From NCBI RefSeq assembly GCF_000378105.1, contig NZ_KB899254.1, positions 1 to 64,000 of the forward strand: a stretch of 64,000 nucleotides of DNA. Direction: 5' to 3'. Of this stretch, positions 27,716 to 36,142 are shown piece after piece; the first letter of the stretch is position 1, and the number at the start of each line of letters is the position of its first letter. The DNA is from Rubritalea marina DSM 17716 (GTDB taxonomy: Bacteria > Verrucomicrobiota > Verrucomicrobiia > Verrucomicrobiales > Akkermansiaceae). A program made the translations under genes and the position numbers. The notes under the pieces are model-generated. The model saw only the letters and a list, made by a program, of their open reading frames with translations, did not search any database and was not told the DNA's origin.

Positions 27716-29248
27716 TTACTTCCAAGATCCTTTGAAGTCTTCGATAGCCTGAGTGAGGCCAGACTTGACTGCGTCAGTGATCGCTTTGTCGTCAGCGATG
27801 AGCTGAAGAACGTCTGCTTTGCGCGTGTTGAGGAATTCCTCAAGTGCTGCTTGGCATTCGCCCATACGCTCCACGTCCACATCGTCGAAGTAGCCGTTCT
27901 GCATTGCGAAGAGAACAGCAACCTGGAGCTGCATGGACATTGGTGAGTATTGGTTTTGCTTGAAGAGCTCAACAATGCGCTGACCACGTTCGATTTTCGA
28001 CTTTGTCGCGTCATCGAGGTCAGAACCGAACTGGGCGAATGCCTGGAGTTCGCGGAACTGAGCAAGGTCAAGCTTGGTGGTACCAGCAACTTTCTTGGTG
28101 GCCTTTGTCTGAGCGGATGAACCCACACGAGATACGGAAAGACCCACGGAGATCGCTGGGCGGATACCTTGGTTGAAGAGGTCAGTTTCAAGGAAGATCT
28201 GACCATCAGTGATGGAGATCACGTTGGTTGGGATGTATGCGGATACGTCACCAGCCTGCGTTTCAATGATTGGAAGTGCTGTGAGTGAACCGCCACCTGC
28301 GTTCTCAGAGAGACGTGCAGAACGCTCAAGAAGACGGCTGTGAAGGTAGAAAACGTCACCAGGGTATGCCTCACGACCAGAAGGACGCTTAAGAATGAGG
28401 GAAACCTGACGGTATGCTACAGCGTGCTTGGAAAGGTCATCAAATACGATGATACAGTCGCGGCCTTTGTCCATGTGGTATTCAGCTACTGCACAACCGG
28501 TGTACGGTGCGAGGAACTGGTTGGCTGCGGAGTCAGATGCGGATGCGGAAACGATGGTCGTGTACTCCATGGCGCCAGCCTCTTCGAGAGTGGCGATGGT
28601 ACGAGCTACGTTGGACTGCTTCTGGCCGATTGCGACGTAGATACAGTACATTGGCTTGTAGCCAGGAAGTTTACCAGCTTCTGCAGCTTTGTTCTGGTTG
28701 GACTGAGAGATGATGGTGTCGATGGCGATGGTAGTCTTACCTGTCGCGCGGTCACCAATGATAAGCTCACGTTGGCCACGGCCGATGGGCACCATGGCGT
28801 CGATGGCCATAATACCAGTCTGCACTGGGACAGAAACGGACTTACGCTTAATGATACCAGGAGCGATTTTCTCAACTGGGTAGTCGACTGTGTCTGCGAC
28901 TTCGCCTTTGCCGTCGATCGGTGCACCGAGGGTGTCGATCACGCGACCAAGAAGGTTTTCACCAACTGGTACAGAAAGGAGTTCACCTGTGCACTTACAC
29001 TCATCACCAGCTTTGAGGTCGCGGTAGTCACCGAGGAGAACCACACCGACTTCACCTTCTTCAAGGTTGAGTGCGAGACCGGTAATTCCGCCTGGGAATG
29101 AGATCATTTCGTTGAGTTGAACGTCGCTGAGACCTTCTACTTTTGCGACACCGTCACCGATTTCACGGATGGTACCTACATTGCTTTTACCGACGGATGT
29201 CGATACGTTTGCGAGCTCTTGTTCGAGTTCCTGAAGAATGCTGCTCAT
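27716..29248 (-). CDS. atpA: ATP synthase F1 subunit alpha
   Basis: 510 residues. Walker A is [14 protein letters not shown], with the [18 protein letters not shown] strand and the [21 protein letters not shown] block intact. The C-terminal domain is of normal length. It binds nucleotide non-catalytically in the hexamer. Confidence 0.98.
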   Translation of the reverse strand: MSSILQELEQELANVSTSVGKSNVGTIREIGDGVAKVEGLSDVQLNEMISFPGGITGLALNLEEGEVGVVLLGDYRDLKAGDECKCTGELLSVPVGENLLGRVIDTLGAPIDGKGEVADTVDYPVEKIAPGIIKRKSVSVPVQTGIMAIDAMVPIGRGQRELIIGDRATGKTTIAIDTIISQSNQNKAAEAGKLPGYKPMYCIYVAIGQKQSNVARTIATLEEAGAMEYTTIVSASASDSAANQFLAPYTGCAVAEYHMDKGRDCIIVFDDLSKHAVAYRQVSLILKRPSGREAYPGDVFYLHSRLLERSARLSENAGGGSLTALPIIETQAGDVSAYIPTNVISITDGQIFLETDLFNQGIRPAISVGLSVSRVGSSAQTKATKKVAGTTKLDLAQFRELQAFAQFGSDLDDATKSKIERGQRIVELFKQNQYSPMSMQLQVAVLFAMQNGYFDDVDVERMGECQAALEEFLNTRKADVLQLIADDKAITDAVKSGLTQAIEDFKGSWK

Positions 29249-29311
29249 GGCTTACTTATTGGTTAGATTGGTTAAATTACCCTAGTGTGGGATTCGTTTA
29301 TTTGGATTTGG

Positions 29312-29704
29312 TTAAAACGCATTGGCGATGTTTTCGAGGCGGCTCTTGATGGTGCCGTCCCAAACGTCATCACCCTTGCGGATGCGAATTCCACCCAAGA
29401 GGGCAGAGTTGACTCGGTATTCGAATGTGAGGTCGTCGCCGAACTTGGCTGTGAGTTTGGTCACGATGCCTTGTTTGGTGGTGGTATCGAGTTCTGCAGC
29501 GCTATCCACGGTGACGTGTTTGGCTGCGAGGTCGATTTCAAGCAAGCGCTTGAGAGTGACCAAGATTCCACGGAAGTTGCGCGGCTTACGTTCTGCAATT
29601 GTTTTAACAACTTTGCTGAACTTGGCTTCGTCCACTTTGCCGTCTGCTTTGCAGAGGTTGTAAAGTCGGCGTGCAGCTGCTGCGGCGTCTTTAGATACTT
29701 TCAT
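29312..29704 (-). CDS. atpH: ATP synthase F1 subunit delta (short)
   Basis: 130 residues, about 45 shorter than the E. coli protein. The C-terminal part shows the conserved VNSALLGGIRIRKGDDVWDGTIKSRLENI-type end (quoted in part). The N-terminal six-helix domain is reduced. It joins the peripheral stalk to F1. It lies between atpF and atpA, as usual. Confidence 0.88.
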   Translation of the reverse strand: MKVSKDAAAAARRLYNLCKADGKVDEAKFSKVVKTIAERKPRNFRGILVTLKRLLEIDLAAKHVTVDSAAELDTTTKQGIVTKLTAKFGDDLTFEYRVNSALLGGIRIRKGDDVWDGTIKSRLENIANAF

Positions 29705-29749
29705 GGTTTGATAGGTTGGCGATCGACGTTCAAAAAGTGTTTGGTGAGA

Positions 29750-30292
29750 TTAGCCCTCGACGCTTGCGAGTGCTTCCTGGTTGATGCGCTTGTTGTCTTC
29801 TTCAGTGAGCACCTTGCCTGTGACAGCAGCGGTGGTTGAAGCAACGAGCTTGCCGAAGTCCTGCTTGAGCTCAGTGACCATTTGTTCGCGCTCAGCTTTT
29901 GCGTTAGCTTCAGCTTTAGCGAGGATGTCCTGTGCTTTGTTGATTGCTTCCTGTGTCTTCTCTTCTGAGAGGGCAGCAGCGCTTTCTTTAGCTTCTTCGA
30001 TGAGGCGTTGTGCATCAGCATTGGCTTTCTCAAGAGCAGCTGCGGTGCGCTCTTCGGAGTCGGCCAATTGGGTCTCGATGCGCTTTAGCTTTTCTTCACC
30101 TTCTGCAATACGCTTTTTGCGCTGTTCAAGCATTGCGGTGATTGGGCCAAAGGCAAACTTCTTAAGAACAAAGATCACGATAGCGAAGTTGATAAGCTGG
30201 AACGTGAAAAGCTTCCAGTTTACGCCGAAAGTGTCGAGTAGGTTAGCGTCGGCTGCAACGTCTGCACCTGCTGCTGCAAGAATTGTGATCAT
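29750..30292 (-). CDS. atpF: ATP synthase Fo subunit b
   Basis: 180 residues. A single N-terminal membrane span (FTFQLINFAIVIFVLKKFAF) is followed by a long, alanine- and glutamate-rich coiled coil (about residues 55-160), the peripheral stalk. Ahead of the span is a short periplasmic segment. There is only one b-type gene in the operon, so the stalk should be a homodimer. Confidence 0.95.
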   Translation of the reverse strand: MITILAAAGADVAADANLLDTFGVNWKLFTFQLINFAIVIFVLKKFAFGPITAMLEQRKKRIAEGEEKLKRIETQLADSEERTAAALEKANADAQRLIEEAKESAAALSEEKTQEAINKAQDILAKAEANAKAEREQMVTELKQDFGKLVASTTAAVTGKVLTEEDNKRINQEALASVEG

Positions 30293-30329
30293 TATCGTAA
30301 AAGTTTTGGTGATGAAGTGTTGGGTAGAA

Positions 30330-30360
30330 ATCCGCTGCCGCTCATCGTGCGGCAGCGGAT
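30330..30360 (-). promoter_or_regulatory. Large mRNA hairpin just after atpE
   Basis: ATCCGCTGCCGC (30330-30341) pairs perfectly with GCGGCAGCGGAT (30349-30360), a 12-bp stem with a 7-base loop, in the atpE-atpF gap. In transcript order it sits 3' of atpE. There is no T-run, so it may protect the 3' end of an atpB-atpE processing product. Confidence 0.85.
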
Positions 30361-30383
30361 GAATAAAGTGTTTCCGTTACTGA

Positions 30384-30575
30384 TTACTTAGCAAGGAACA
30401 ATGTGAGGATGAAGATACCTTCACAAAGTGCTGCAAGAATGATGGAAAGAGTAAGGATTGGGCCAGCTGCGCCTGGGTTGCGACCAGTTGCTTCTGTTGC
30501 CTTGAATCCGATGAGGCCGATGCCGAGTGCTGCGCCGATTGCTGCAAGTGCGATGGATGCGAATTTAGTTGCCAT
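30384..30575 (-). CDS. atpE: ATP synthase Fo subunit c (short)
   Basis: 63 residues, at the short end for this family (usually 70-85). Two membrane spans are joined by the polar loop TEATGRNPGA (a variant of the usual RQP loop). The ion-binding carboxylate is the Glu in AALCEGIFILTLF. The Ser/Thr and Gln side chains that mark Na+-binding rings are absent, so a proton ring is expected. Confidence 0.96.
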   Translation of the reverse strand: MATKFASIALAAIGAALGIGLIGFKATEATGRNPGAAGPILTLSIILAALCEGIFILTLFLAK

Positions 30576-30669
30576 AATATTATGTATTCTATTTTTGTTT
30601 TGTTGTTGTGTTCATGGCCTCCTCCACGGTCGCTATGCTATGGATCCGAGGCCTGAGAGTGTTTAAGAA

Positions 30670-31551
30670 TTAGTGTGCGTGCTCGTCGTCGTGGTCGTCG
30701 TGCTCACAGATGAGCTTGAGGAATACCGAGCAAAGGAGGGTGAATACGAGAGCTTGAACGCCACCCACAAGAAGCTCCATGAAGTAGAATGGAAGAGAGG
30801 TGAGCCAGCCGAACCAGCTTCCACCGATGAACATCAAGACTTCAAGTGTTTGCTCACCACCGTAGATGTTGCCGAAGAGTCGGAAGGAAAGTGCTACTGG
30901 GCGGATCGCAATGGAGACGATTTCAAGCACGCCTACCACGCCGAAGATGAAGATCATCAATACAGCCATGAGGCCATTAAATTTGCCTTTGGGGGCGAAG
31001 ATGTGAGCGAGGAATCCCTTGAGTCCGTTCTCTTGGATGGCCCAAACGAACCAAAGTACGGCGAATGTGAATGCCATGGCTGCGGTCATGTTGACGTCTG
31101 CGTTTCCGCCGCGCATCAATGGTTCTGCAAAGTGACCATGTGAATCCATTCCCCAACCTAGGGTGCCTACACCTGGAAGGAGTCCGAGGTAGTTGGTGAG
31201 GATGATGAGAAGGAAAGTAGAGCCGAAGAACCAGAAGGTCTTCTTCACAAGGTGGTCACCAAGGATGCCGCCAAAGAAGTTGTAAAGGGACTCGATCACA
31301 AATTCAGCGAAGTTTTGTACTCCAGCAGGGACCACGGTGATTTTCTTGGCAGCGATGCGGCAAAAGAGGGTGATGAGAGCAACCGCAATCCAGACACTCA
31401 CGGTGGAGTTAGAGATGAACCCTGAGTCACGAAGCTCAATGGCTGTCTTTGGGAGAACTGGAGCTTCTCCGCCCGCTGCGCCTGCTAGGGAAGCGAGACC
31501 AAGGCTGGTGCCGAGGATAGCGAGGGTGCTGAAAAATGATTTGTTAGTCAT
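30670..31551 (-). CDS. atpB: ATP synthase Fo subunit a
   Basis: 293 residues, with an N-terminal signal-like hydrophobic segment (FFSTLAILGTSLGLASLAGA) and at least five further spans. The essential arginine lies in RPVALSFRLFGNIYGGE. The C-terminus is an acidic, histidine-rich tail (CEHDDHDDEHAH), not usual in E. coli-type subunits. It is the first cistron; no atpI is found upstream. Confidence 0.97.
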   Translation of the reverse strand: MTNKSFFSTLAILGTSLGLASLAGAAGGEAPVLPKTAIELRDSGFISNSTVSVWIAVALITLFCRIAAKKITVVPAGVQNFAEFVIESLYNFFGGILGDHLVKKTFWFFGSTFLLIILTNYLGLLPGVGTLGWGMDSHGHFAEPLMRGGNADVNMTAAMAFTFAVLWFVWAIQENGLKGFLAHIFAPKGKFNGLMAVLMIFIFGVVGVLEIVSIAIRPVALSFRLFGNIYGGEQTLEVLMFIGGSWFGWLTSLPFYFMELLVGGVQALVFTLLCSVFLKLICEHDDHDDEHAH

Positions 31552-31969
31552 GAGATTAGGTTGCCGGTTCGGCTAGCGCCATGTGCAATAACCTCCAAGC
31601 AACTATCGAGCAAGCCTATTTGTGAAAATTTTCACAAACTATCTACCCCTTCGGTGTAACTTGCTCAGGAGGAGTTTGTCACCCTCTGTTTCCGGCTTTC
31701 TCAGCGATGTCTGTATATCGTTAGAATTTAACTGTTCCGTAGTAAAATTGAGGGGCTTAATCTCTTGGTGAGATCTGTATGATAGCTGAGGTGCTTGTGG
31801 CCCAAGTGTTAGTGCGTAAATTTGTTAGTTTGGACTCCTAATCTAACGTTTTAGGAACATGAAATGTTAGCGCATTGATGGCAATTCCCGTGAATCCCTT
31901 GAGGAATATAGAGTTTTTCGCTTTTTTTACCTTTACAAGGTCGTGGATATCCGTGAAGAATGTAGCGCT
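31552..31969. other. Divergent promoter region of the atp operon and the HU gene
   Basis: About 418 bp without a gene. It holds the CRP-like palindrome (31619-31638) and an imperfect inverted repeat (CTAACGTTT near 31843 and AAATGTTAG near 31862). No atpI and no small open frame of note. Confidence 0.5.
31619..31638. promoter_or_regulatory. CRP/FNR-like palindrome upstream of the atp operon
   Basis: TTTGTGAAAATTTTCACAAA is a perfect 20-bp palindrome that contains TGTGA-N6-TCACA, the exact consensus spacing of CRP-family operators. It is centred about 77 bp upstream of the atpB start codon, in the region shared with the divergent HU gene. Binding is inferred from the motif only. Confidence 0.7.
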
Positions 31970-32245
31970 ATGAATAAAGCTGAACTTGTAGAAGCAATCC
32001 AAAACAACCTCGGGAAAGATGCAACCAAGCGCCTCGCTGAAGACGCACTTTCTGCTGTGCTCACCTCCATCACGGAAGGTGTAAAGAAAGACGGCAAAGT
32101 CCAACTTATTGGCTTTGGTACTTTCGAAGTAAAGACTCGCGCTGCGCGTAAGGGTCGCAACCCTAAGACTGGTGAAGAAATGCAGATCAAAGCCTCCAAG
32201 ACTGTTGGCTTTAAGGCATCTTCATCCCTCAAAGGTTCCCTCTAA
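31970..32245 (+). CDS. HU family DNA-binding protein
   Basis: 91 residues: the opening MNKAELVEAI, the VQLIGFGTFEVKTRAARKGR arm region, and the RNPKTGEEMQI stretch typical of HU. It bends and packs DNA as a dimer. ATG 31970 gives the standard length; an upstream GTG/ATG frame at 31943 would add nine residues. A terminator follows closely. Confidence 0.95.
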   Translation: MNKAELVEAIQNNLGKDATKRLAEDALSAVLTSITEGVKKDGKVQLIGFGTFEVKTRAARKGRNPKTGEEMQIKASKTVGFKASSSLKGSL

Positions 32246-32272
32246 TCACTACACATTAAGTGAATTTGTAAG

Positions 32273-32304
32273 CCCTCTTGCCTATTTGGCGAGAGGGTTT
32301 TTTT
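32273..32304 (+). terminator. Terminator of the HU gene
   Basis: CCCTCTTGCC (32273-32282) pairs with GGCGAGAGGG (32288-32297), followed by seven T. A clear rho-independent terminator. Confidence 0.92.
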
Positions 32305-32369
32305 GTGCCTAGGCCTCAGCTTTAGAGTGGGAGCGCGAGCTCCAATAGTGCGGGGAGGATGCGCGGGGG

Positions 32370-34925
32370 CTAGCGTTCGAAGCGGCTCTCGTAGAGTTCT
32401 TTGAGGAGTTGCTCCACTGGGGTGACCTCGCCACTTTGTTCCCAGGTTTTCACCTGGTCTTGGAGTGCGGTGAGTGAGTGTTTTACTGCGGGGAGTTCTT
32501 TCTTCCATCGAGGGGTGTCTAGGATGAGGTTGAGGTAGCGATGGCCAAGCTGGTAGGCAATTTGGCGGTCGCTGGGTGAGTTCTCGGTAGCTGGAAGATT
32601 GCGTTCCCAGGTGATCTTGCAGAGCTCGACCATGGCTGGGGCTGAGACTTCTAATTGGGTGGTGTGGTTGGTGAAGATGTGGGTGTATTGCTCGATAGCT
32701 CCGTCGACGAGTTGGTTCTGCTGGTAGCTTTGGCCCATGAGTAGGCGCACGCGCCCTTTGTGTTTGGATTGAGGGAATGTTTCAAGGAAGGAGGCTGCAG
32801 CTTGCGTGAGTGGCTGGTGTTGCTTGAGGTGGCGTTGCGCTTCGATGAATTCGAGCTCCAGGGCTTCGGTGAATCGAGGGTTGTGGAAGTAGGCTTGGCT
32901 GTTTTGTCCCAGTTGCTTGAGGTTGCCCGGCTTGAGGGGCATGTCTTGGAGGCGCTTGCTCTGGATGGTGAGCATTTGAGTTAGGGCGCGTTGTTCTAGG
33001 GTGCCGTTGCTTTTGACTTTTGCTAGAACTGGTAGGCTCTGGGTGGCTCCGCGGGTGGAGCGGTTGAGTTCGCCGGCGAGGTCATTGAGCAAGTAGCTTG
33101 GTAGCCATTCCGAGCTCAACTGGTGTTGGAGAGTGGCGTGTATTTGACGGATGCTGGCAAGGTAGGCGAGTTTGGCGCCCCAGCTCGTTTTCTGCTTCTC
33201 TAGGTTGATGGTGTAATATTCCAGTAGGGCATGCAATGTGCAGCTAGCGGCTGTGGTGCTGAGGTTCTTGCTGAGTTCTGTGAGTAGGGCGTTGGGGGAT
33301 GCTTCGCTAAGGTGTTCCCAAGTGCGGTGGCGGAAGGCGAGGTCCAGGCCGGCTTCGAATTGTTGCTCGATCGCATAGTCGATGCGTGCTTGTAGATCTT
33401 TGGAAGCTTCTGCTTGCTTGTCAGAGATGACGAGGCTGTCGTAGGCGATGCTGATGATTTGGCAGCCATACTCAGACTTGGGGAAGGCTTCGCGGAATGC
33501 TTGGTAGTTCTCTGTGATTTTTTGATGGTAGCTAGCTGGGTTGTCGAGTTCTTGCGTCTCGATGGCGTGGCTGAAGTGGAGCAGGAGTTCAAAGTACGCC
33601 TCTTGGTGGAGTGTGCTTTTGCCTGCTTCTTTGGCCAGGAAGATGGCTTTTTGGAGCTTGGCTTGCGCCTTGTCGTTTTGCTCAAGAACGGAATAGGTTT
33701 GTCCGAGGAGGATGAGGCATTTGATTTTTAGGGCCTTACATGCGGGGTTGCTGCTTAGCTCAAGGAGTGTATCTAGGGCCTCGTCATAGCGATCGGTGAG
33801 ATAGTAGATGTAGGCCATTTGGTATTCGGTGGACTCTAGCAGTTCTGGCGTGCTGATCGCCTGGAGGAGTGTGAGGGCCTCGCTTGTTTCCAATAGCGCG
33901 ACTTGGCTTCTGGCTGCTAGGTAGCGTAGTTGGTCTGCATCGCTTGCGTCTGGCCATTGTTGTAAATAGCGTTCAGCGATGGTGACGGCCTGGCGGTAGT
34001 TTTCATTCAGGAACTGGAGTGTGGTCTGGGCCTTCCATGCGGCCTGTTGCTGCGCGGGGCTGGGCTGTGGGGTGGCTAGGATGGATTCGGCCAGGAGCTC
34101 GGCCTTGGGGAGCTCTTGTTTGCTAATGTAGTAATCGAGTGCGAGACTCTGATAGCTGGCAAGGTTCTGCGATTGTTGGGCGGCGTTGAGTAATTCTGCT
34201 AGTGCGTCACTCATGTTGCGCGCGGGGTCTTTGAGGTAGTGGCTGAGGAGCTCAAAGGTGAAGCCGAGGGCGCTAGGGACTTCTTTGGATTTGAGTAGGG
34301 CTGTTTCTAGCAGTTCGCTTTGGGCGTCAGCTGGGAGTTGTCGTGCGAGTGCGGCGAACTGTTTGGCTGTGGGGGGGGATGCGCTGATGAGTACTGGGGT
34401 GCTGAGTAGCTTGCCCAGGTATTCTAGAGCTAGACTTGTTTGTTTGGCTTCAATGGCTGCGCTTGCGGCTAGGAAAAAGCTTTCTCGCAGTGGGCGGGAG
34501 CTCAGCAATGGATTGTGCTCGCGGAAGTATTGTTGGAATGTGCTCAGCGCTTGTTCCGCTTGTTTTTGTTCCAGCAGGTTTTTGGCGAGCTGAAACTGAG
34601 CTCTGAGACGGAGGCTGCCATTGTTGGTGTGTTTTAGTGCTTGTTGGAAGTTGGCCGTGGCTTTGTCTCCTAAATCTAATTCTACCAGGCACGAGGCGAG
34701 GGCAAAGTAGGTGGTGGCTTTTTTTTCTGCGGGGGTGGCGTCATCGAATGCGAGCACTTCACGTTGCAGCGTCTCGGCAGCGCGCATCCAATCTTTTGCT
34801 TCTAGTGCTTGGAGGGCGCCTGGGCTGAGGAGTTTCGCTTGGCTTTCCTGAGCCTTCAGTGGTGCGGTGAGAGCTAGGAGCGTGGCTCCGAGGCAGAAGT
34901 ATAGCTTGCGAATAGGTAGCTGCAT
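32370..34925 (-). CDS. Exported TPR-repeat protein
   Basis: About 851 residues. An N-terminal signal peptide (LYFCLGATLLALTAPLKAQ) leads to many degenerate tetratricopeptide-like helical pairs (for example AALAKNLLEQKQAEQALSTF and YQMAYIYYLTDRYDEALDTL). No catalytic motif is visible, so it probably acts as a periplasmic scaffold or binding protein. ATG 34925 begins the signal peptide directly; ATG 34955 would add ten residues. It is divergent from the murG operon. Confidence 0.8.
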   Translation of the reverse strand: MQLPIRKLYFCLGATLLALTAPLKAQESQAKLLSPGALQALEAKDWMRAAETLQREVLAFDDATPAEKKATTYFALASCLVELDLGDKATANFQQALKHTNNGSLRLRAQFQLAKNLLEQKQAEQALSTFQQYFREHNPLLSSRPLRESFFLAASAAIEAKQTSLALEYLGKLLSTPVLISASPPTAKQFAALARQLPADAQSELLETALLKSKEVPSALGFTFELLSHYLKDPARNMSDALAELLNAAQQSQNLASYQSLALDYYISKQELPKAELLAESILATPQPSPAQQQAAWKAQTTLQFLNENYRQAVTIAERYLQQWPDASDADQLRYLAARSQVALLETSEALTLLQAISTPELLESTEYQMAYIYYLTDRYDEALDTLLELSSNPACKALKIKCLILLGQTYSVLEQNDKAQAKLQKAIFLAKEAGKSTLHQEAYFELLLHFSHAIETQELDNPASYHQKITENYQAFREAFPKSEYGCQIISIAYDSLVISDKQAEASKDLQARIDYAIEQQFEAGLDLAFRHRTWEHLSEASPNALLTELSKNLSTTAASCTLHALLEYYTINLEKQKTSWGAKLAYLASIRQIHATLQHQLSSEWLPSYLLNDLAGELNRSTRGATQSLPVLAKVKSNGTLEQRALTQMLTIQSKRLQDMPLKPGNLKQLGQNSQAYFHNPRFTEALELEFIEAQRHLKQHQPLTQAAASFLETFPQSKHKGRVRLLMGQSYQQNQLVDGAIEQYTHIFTNHTTQLEVSAPAMVELCKITWERNLPATENSPSDRQIAYQLGHRYLNLILDTPRWKKELPAVKHSLTALQDQVKTWEQSGEVTPVEQLLKELYESRFER

Positions 34926-35052
34926 GATGGGGTGAGGTGGTTGATGCTTGCGCATGATGATGAACCAATAATCAATAAATGTTTAGGAAGAAAGGCAAGA
35001 GCTAGAATTTTCCTTGAGTTTGTTTGAGTCATGAGGATGCTGGTTAGCGTTC

Positions 35053-36141
35053 ATGAATGCGAGAGAAATGAAGCTGGTGGTGGCCTGTGGTGGGACGGGT
35101 GGACATTTGTTCCCCGGGGTGGCTGTGGCTCAGGAATTGAAGCGTAGAGGGCATCAAGTGCGCTTGCTTATTTCTGAGAAGAAGGTCGATGCTCAGGCGT
35201 CATCAAAGTATGGTGATCTCGACTTTGATTCTGTGCCAGCAGTGGCGAAGCCCGCGACTCTTTCTCCGAAGATGATTCCCTTTCTATGGAAGCTTTGGAA
35301 AACCAAAGTACAGTGCCGGAATATTCTCAAACAATTTGGTGCGGATGCGGTGATTGGTATGGGGGGCTTCACCTCGTTGCCTCCTGTGATGGCGGCCAAA
35401 CAGTTAGGTTTGAGAGCCTACGTGCACGATTCTAACGCCGTGCCAGGTAGAGCAAACCGCATGACTGCAAAGTGGTGTGATAAGGTGCTTCTGGGGATGG
35501 GGGAAGCCAAGTCATTCTTTCCGAATTCCGAAGTAGAAGTGACCGGTACACCAGTGCGTGAAGAGATGCAGCAACTTCCTAGCAGGGCTGAAGCGGCTGC
35601 TAGATTAGACATCGATCCTGAGAAGCAAACGGTGATGGTGATGGGTGGCAGCCAGGGAGCCAAGCAGCTCAATTCATTGGTGGTGGAAGCGGCGAGTGGG
35701 ATGCCGAGCATCCAATTCGTGCACGTCACCGGGAATTTTGATTACGAGCGGGTGTGCGGTTTGATCTCTGAGCAGACAAGCAACCACAAGGTGATGGCAT
35801 TCTGTGAGCAAATGGCAGATCTCTACGCTGTGGCAGATCTTGCGGTGATCCGTTCAGGAGCCTCCAGCTTGAGTGAAATTTCATACTTAGGTATCGCTTC
35901 ATTGTTGGTGCCATATCCCTATGCTGCCGATGACCACCAGACGAAGAACGCGGAGGTGTTTGTGAAGGCTGGGGCGGCTAGTATGCTGCAGGAGTCGGAG
36001 ATGGACGGTGGCGTTTTACTTGCAGAGTTGAATGCTCTTCTCAGTGATGAGGAGCGCCTGGAGAAGATGAAAAAGATGAGCCATGCTGCTGGGGTGCAAG
36101 ATGCGACTGCTCAGGTGTGTAATGTGATAGAGGCAGGATAA
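35053..36141 (+). CDS. murG: UDP-GlcNAc:undecaprenyl-PP-MurNAc-pentapeptide transferase
   Basis: 362 residues. It makes lipid II from lipid I at the inner face of the membrane. Seen are ACGGTGGHLFPGVAVAQEL, GMGGFTSLPPVMAAK, GGSQGAKQLNSLV and a late IRSGASSLSEISYLG UDP-GlcNAc-binding block. ATG 35053 is used; ATG 35068 would remove five residues. It heads a five-gene run of dcw genes and abuts murC-murB (2 bp). Confidence 0.95.
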   Translation: MNAREMKLVVACGGTGGHLFPGVAVAQELKRRGHQVRLLISEKKVDAQASSKYGDLDFDSVPAVAKPATLSPKMIPFLWKLWKTKVQCRNILKQFGADAVIGMGGFTSLPPVMAAKQLGLRAYVHDSNAVPGRANRMTAKWCDKVLLGMGEAKSFFPNSEVEVTGTPVREEMQQLPSRAEAAARLDIDPEKQTVMVMGGSQGAKQLNSLVVEAASGMPSIQFVHVTGNFDYERVCGLISEQTSNHKVMAFCEQMADLYAVADLAVIRSGASSLSEISYLGIASLLVPYPYAADDHQTKNAEVFVKAGAASMLQESEMDGGVLLAELNALLSDEERLEKMKKMSHAAGVQDATAQVCNVIEAG

Positions 36142-36142
36142 G

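Noticed and set aside
28340-29101. Plus-strand frame of about 250 codons inside atpA
   Set aside because: It runs antisense through a conserved ATP synthase gene and has no start region, ribosome site or domain.
30617-30654. GGCCTC/GAGGCC inverted repeat between atpB and atpE
   Set aside because: The loop is more than 20 bases and the stem is six bases, so it is not stronger than chance in a GC-rich stretch.
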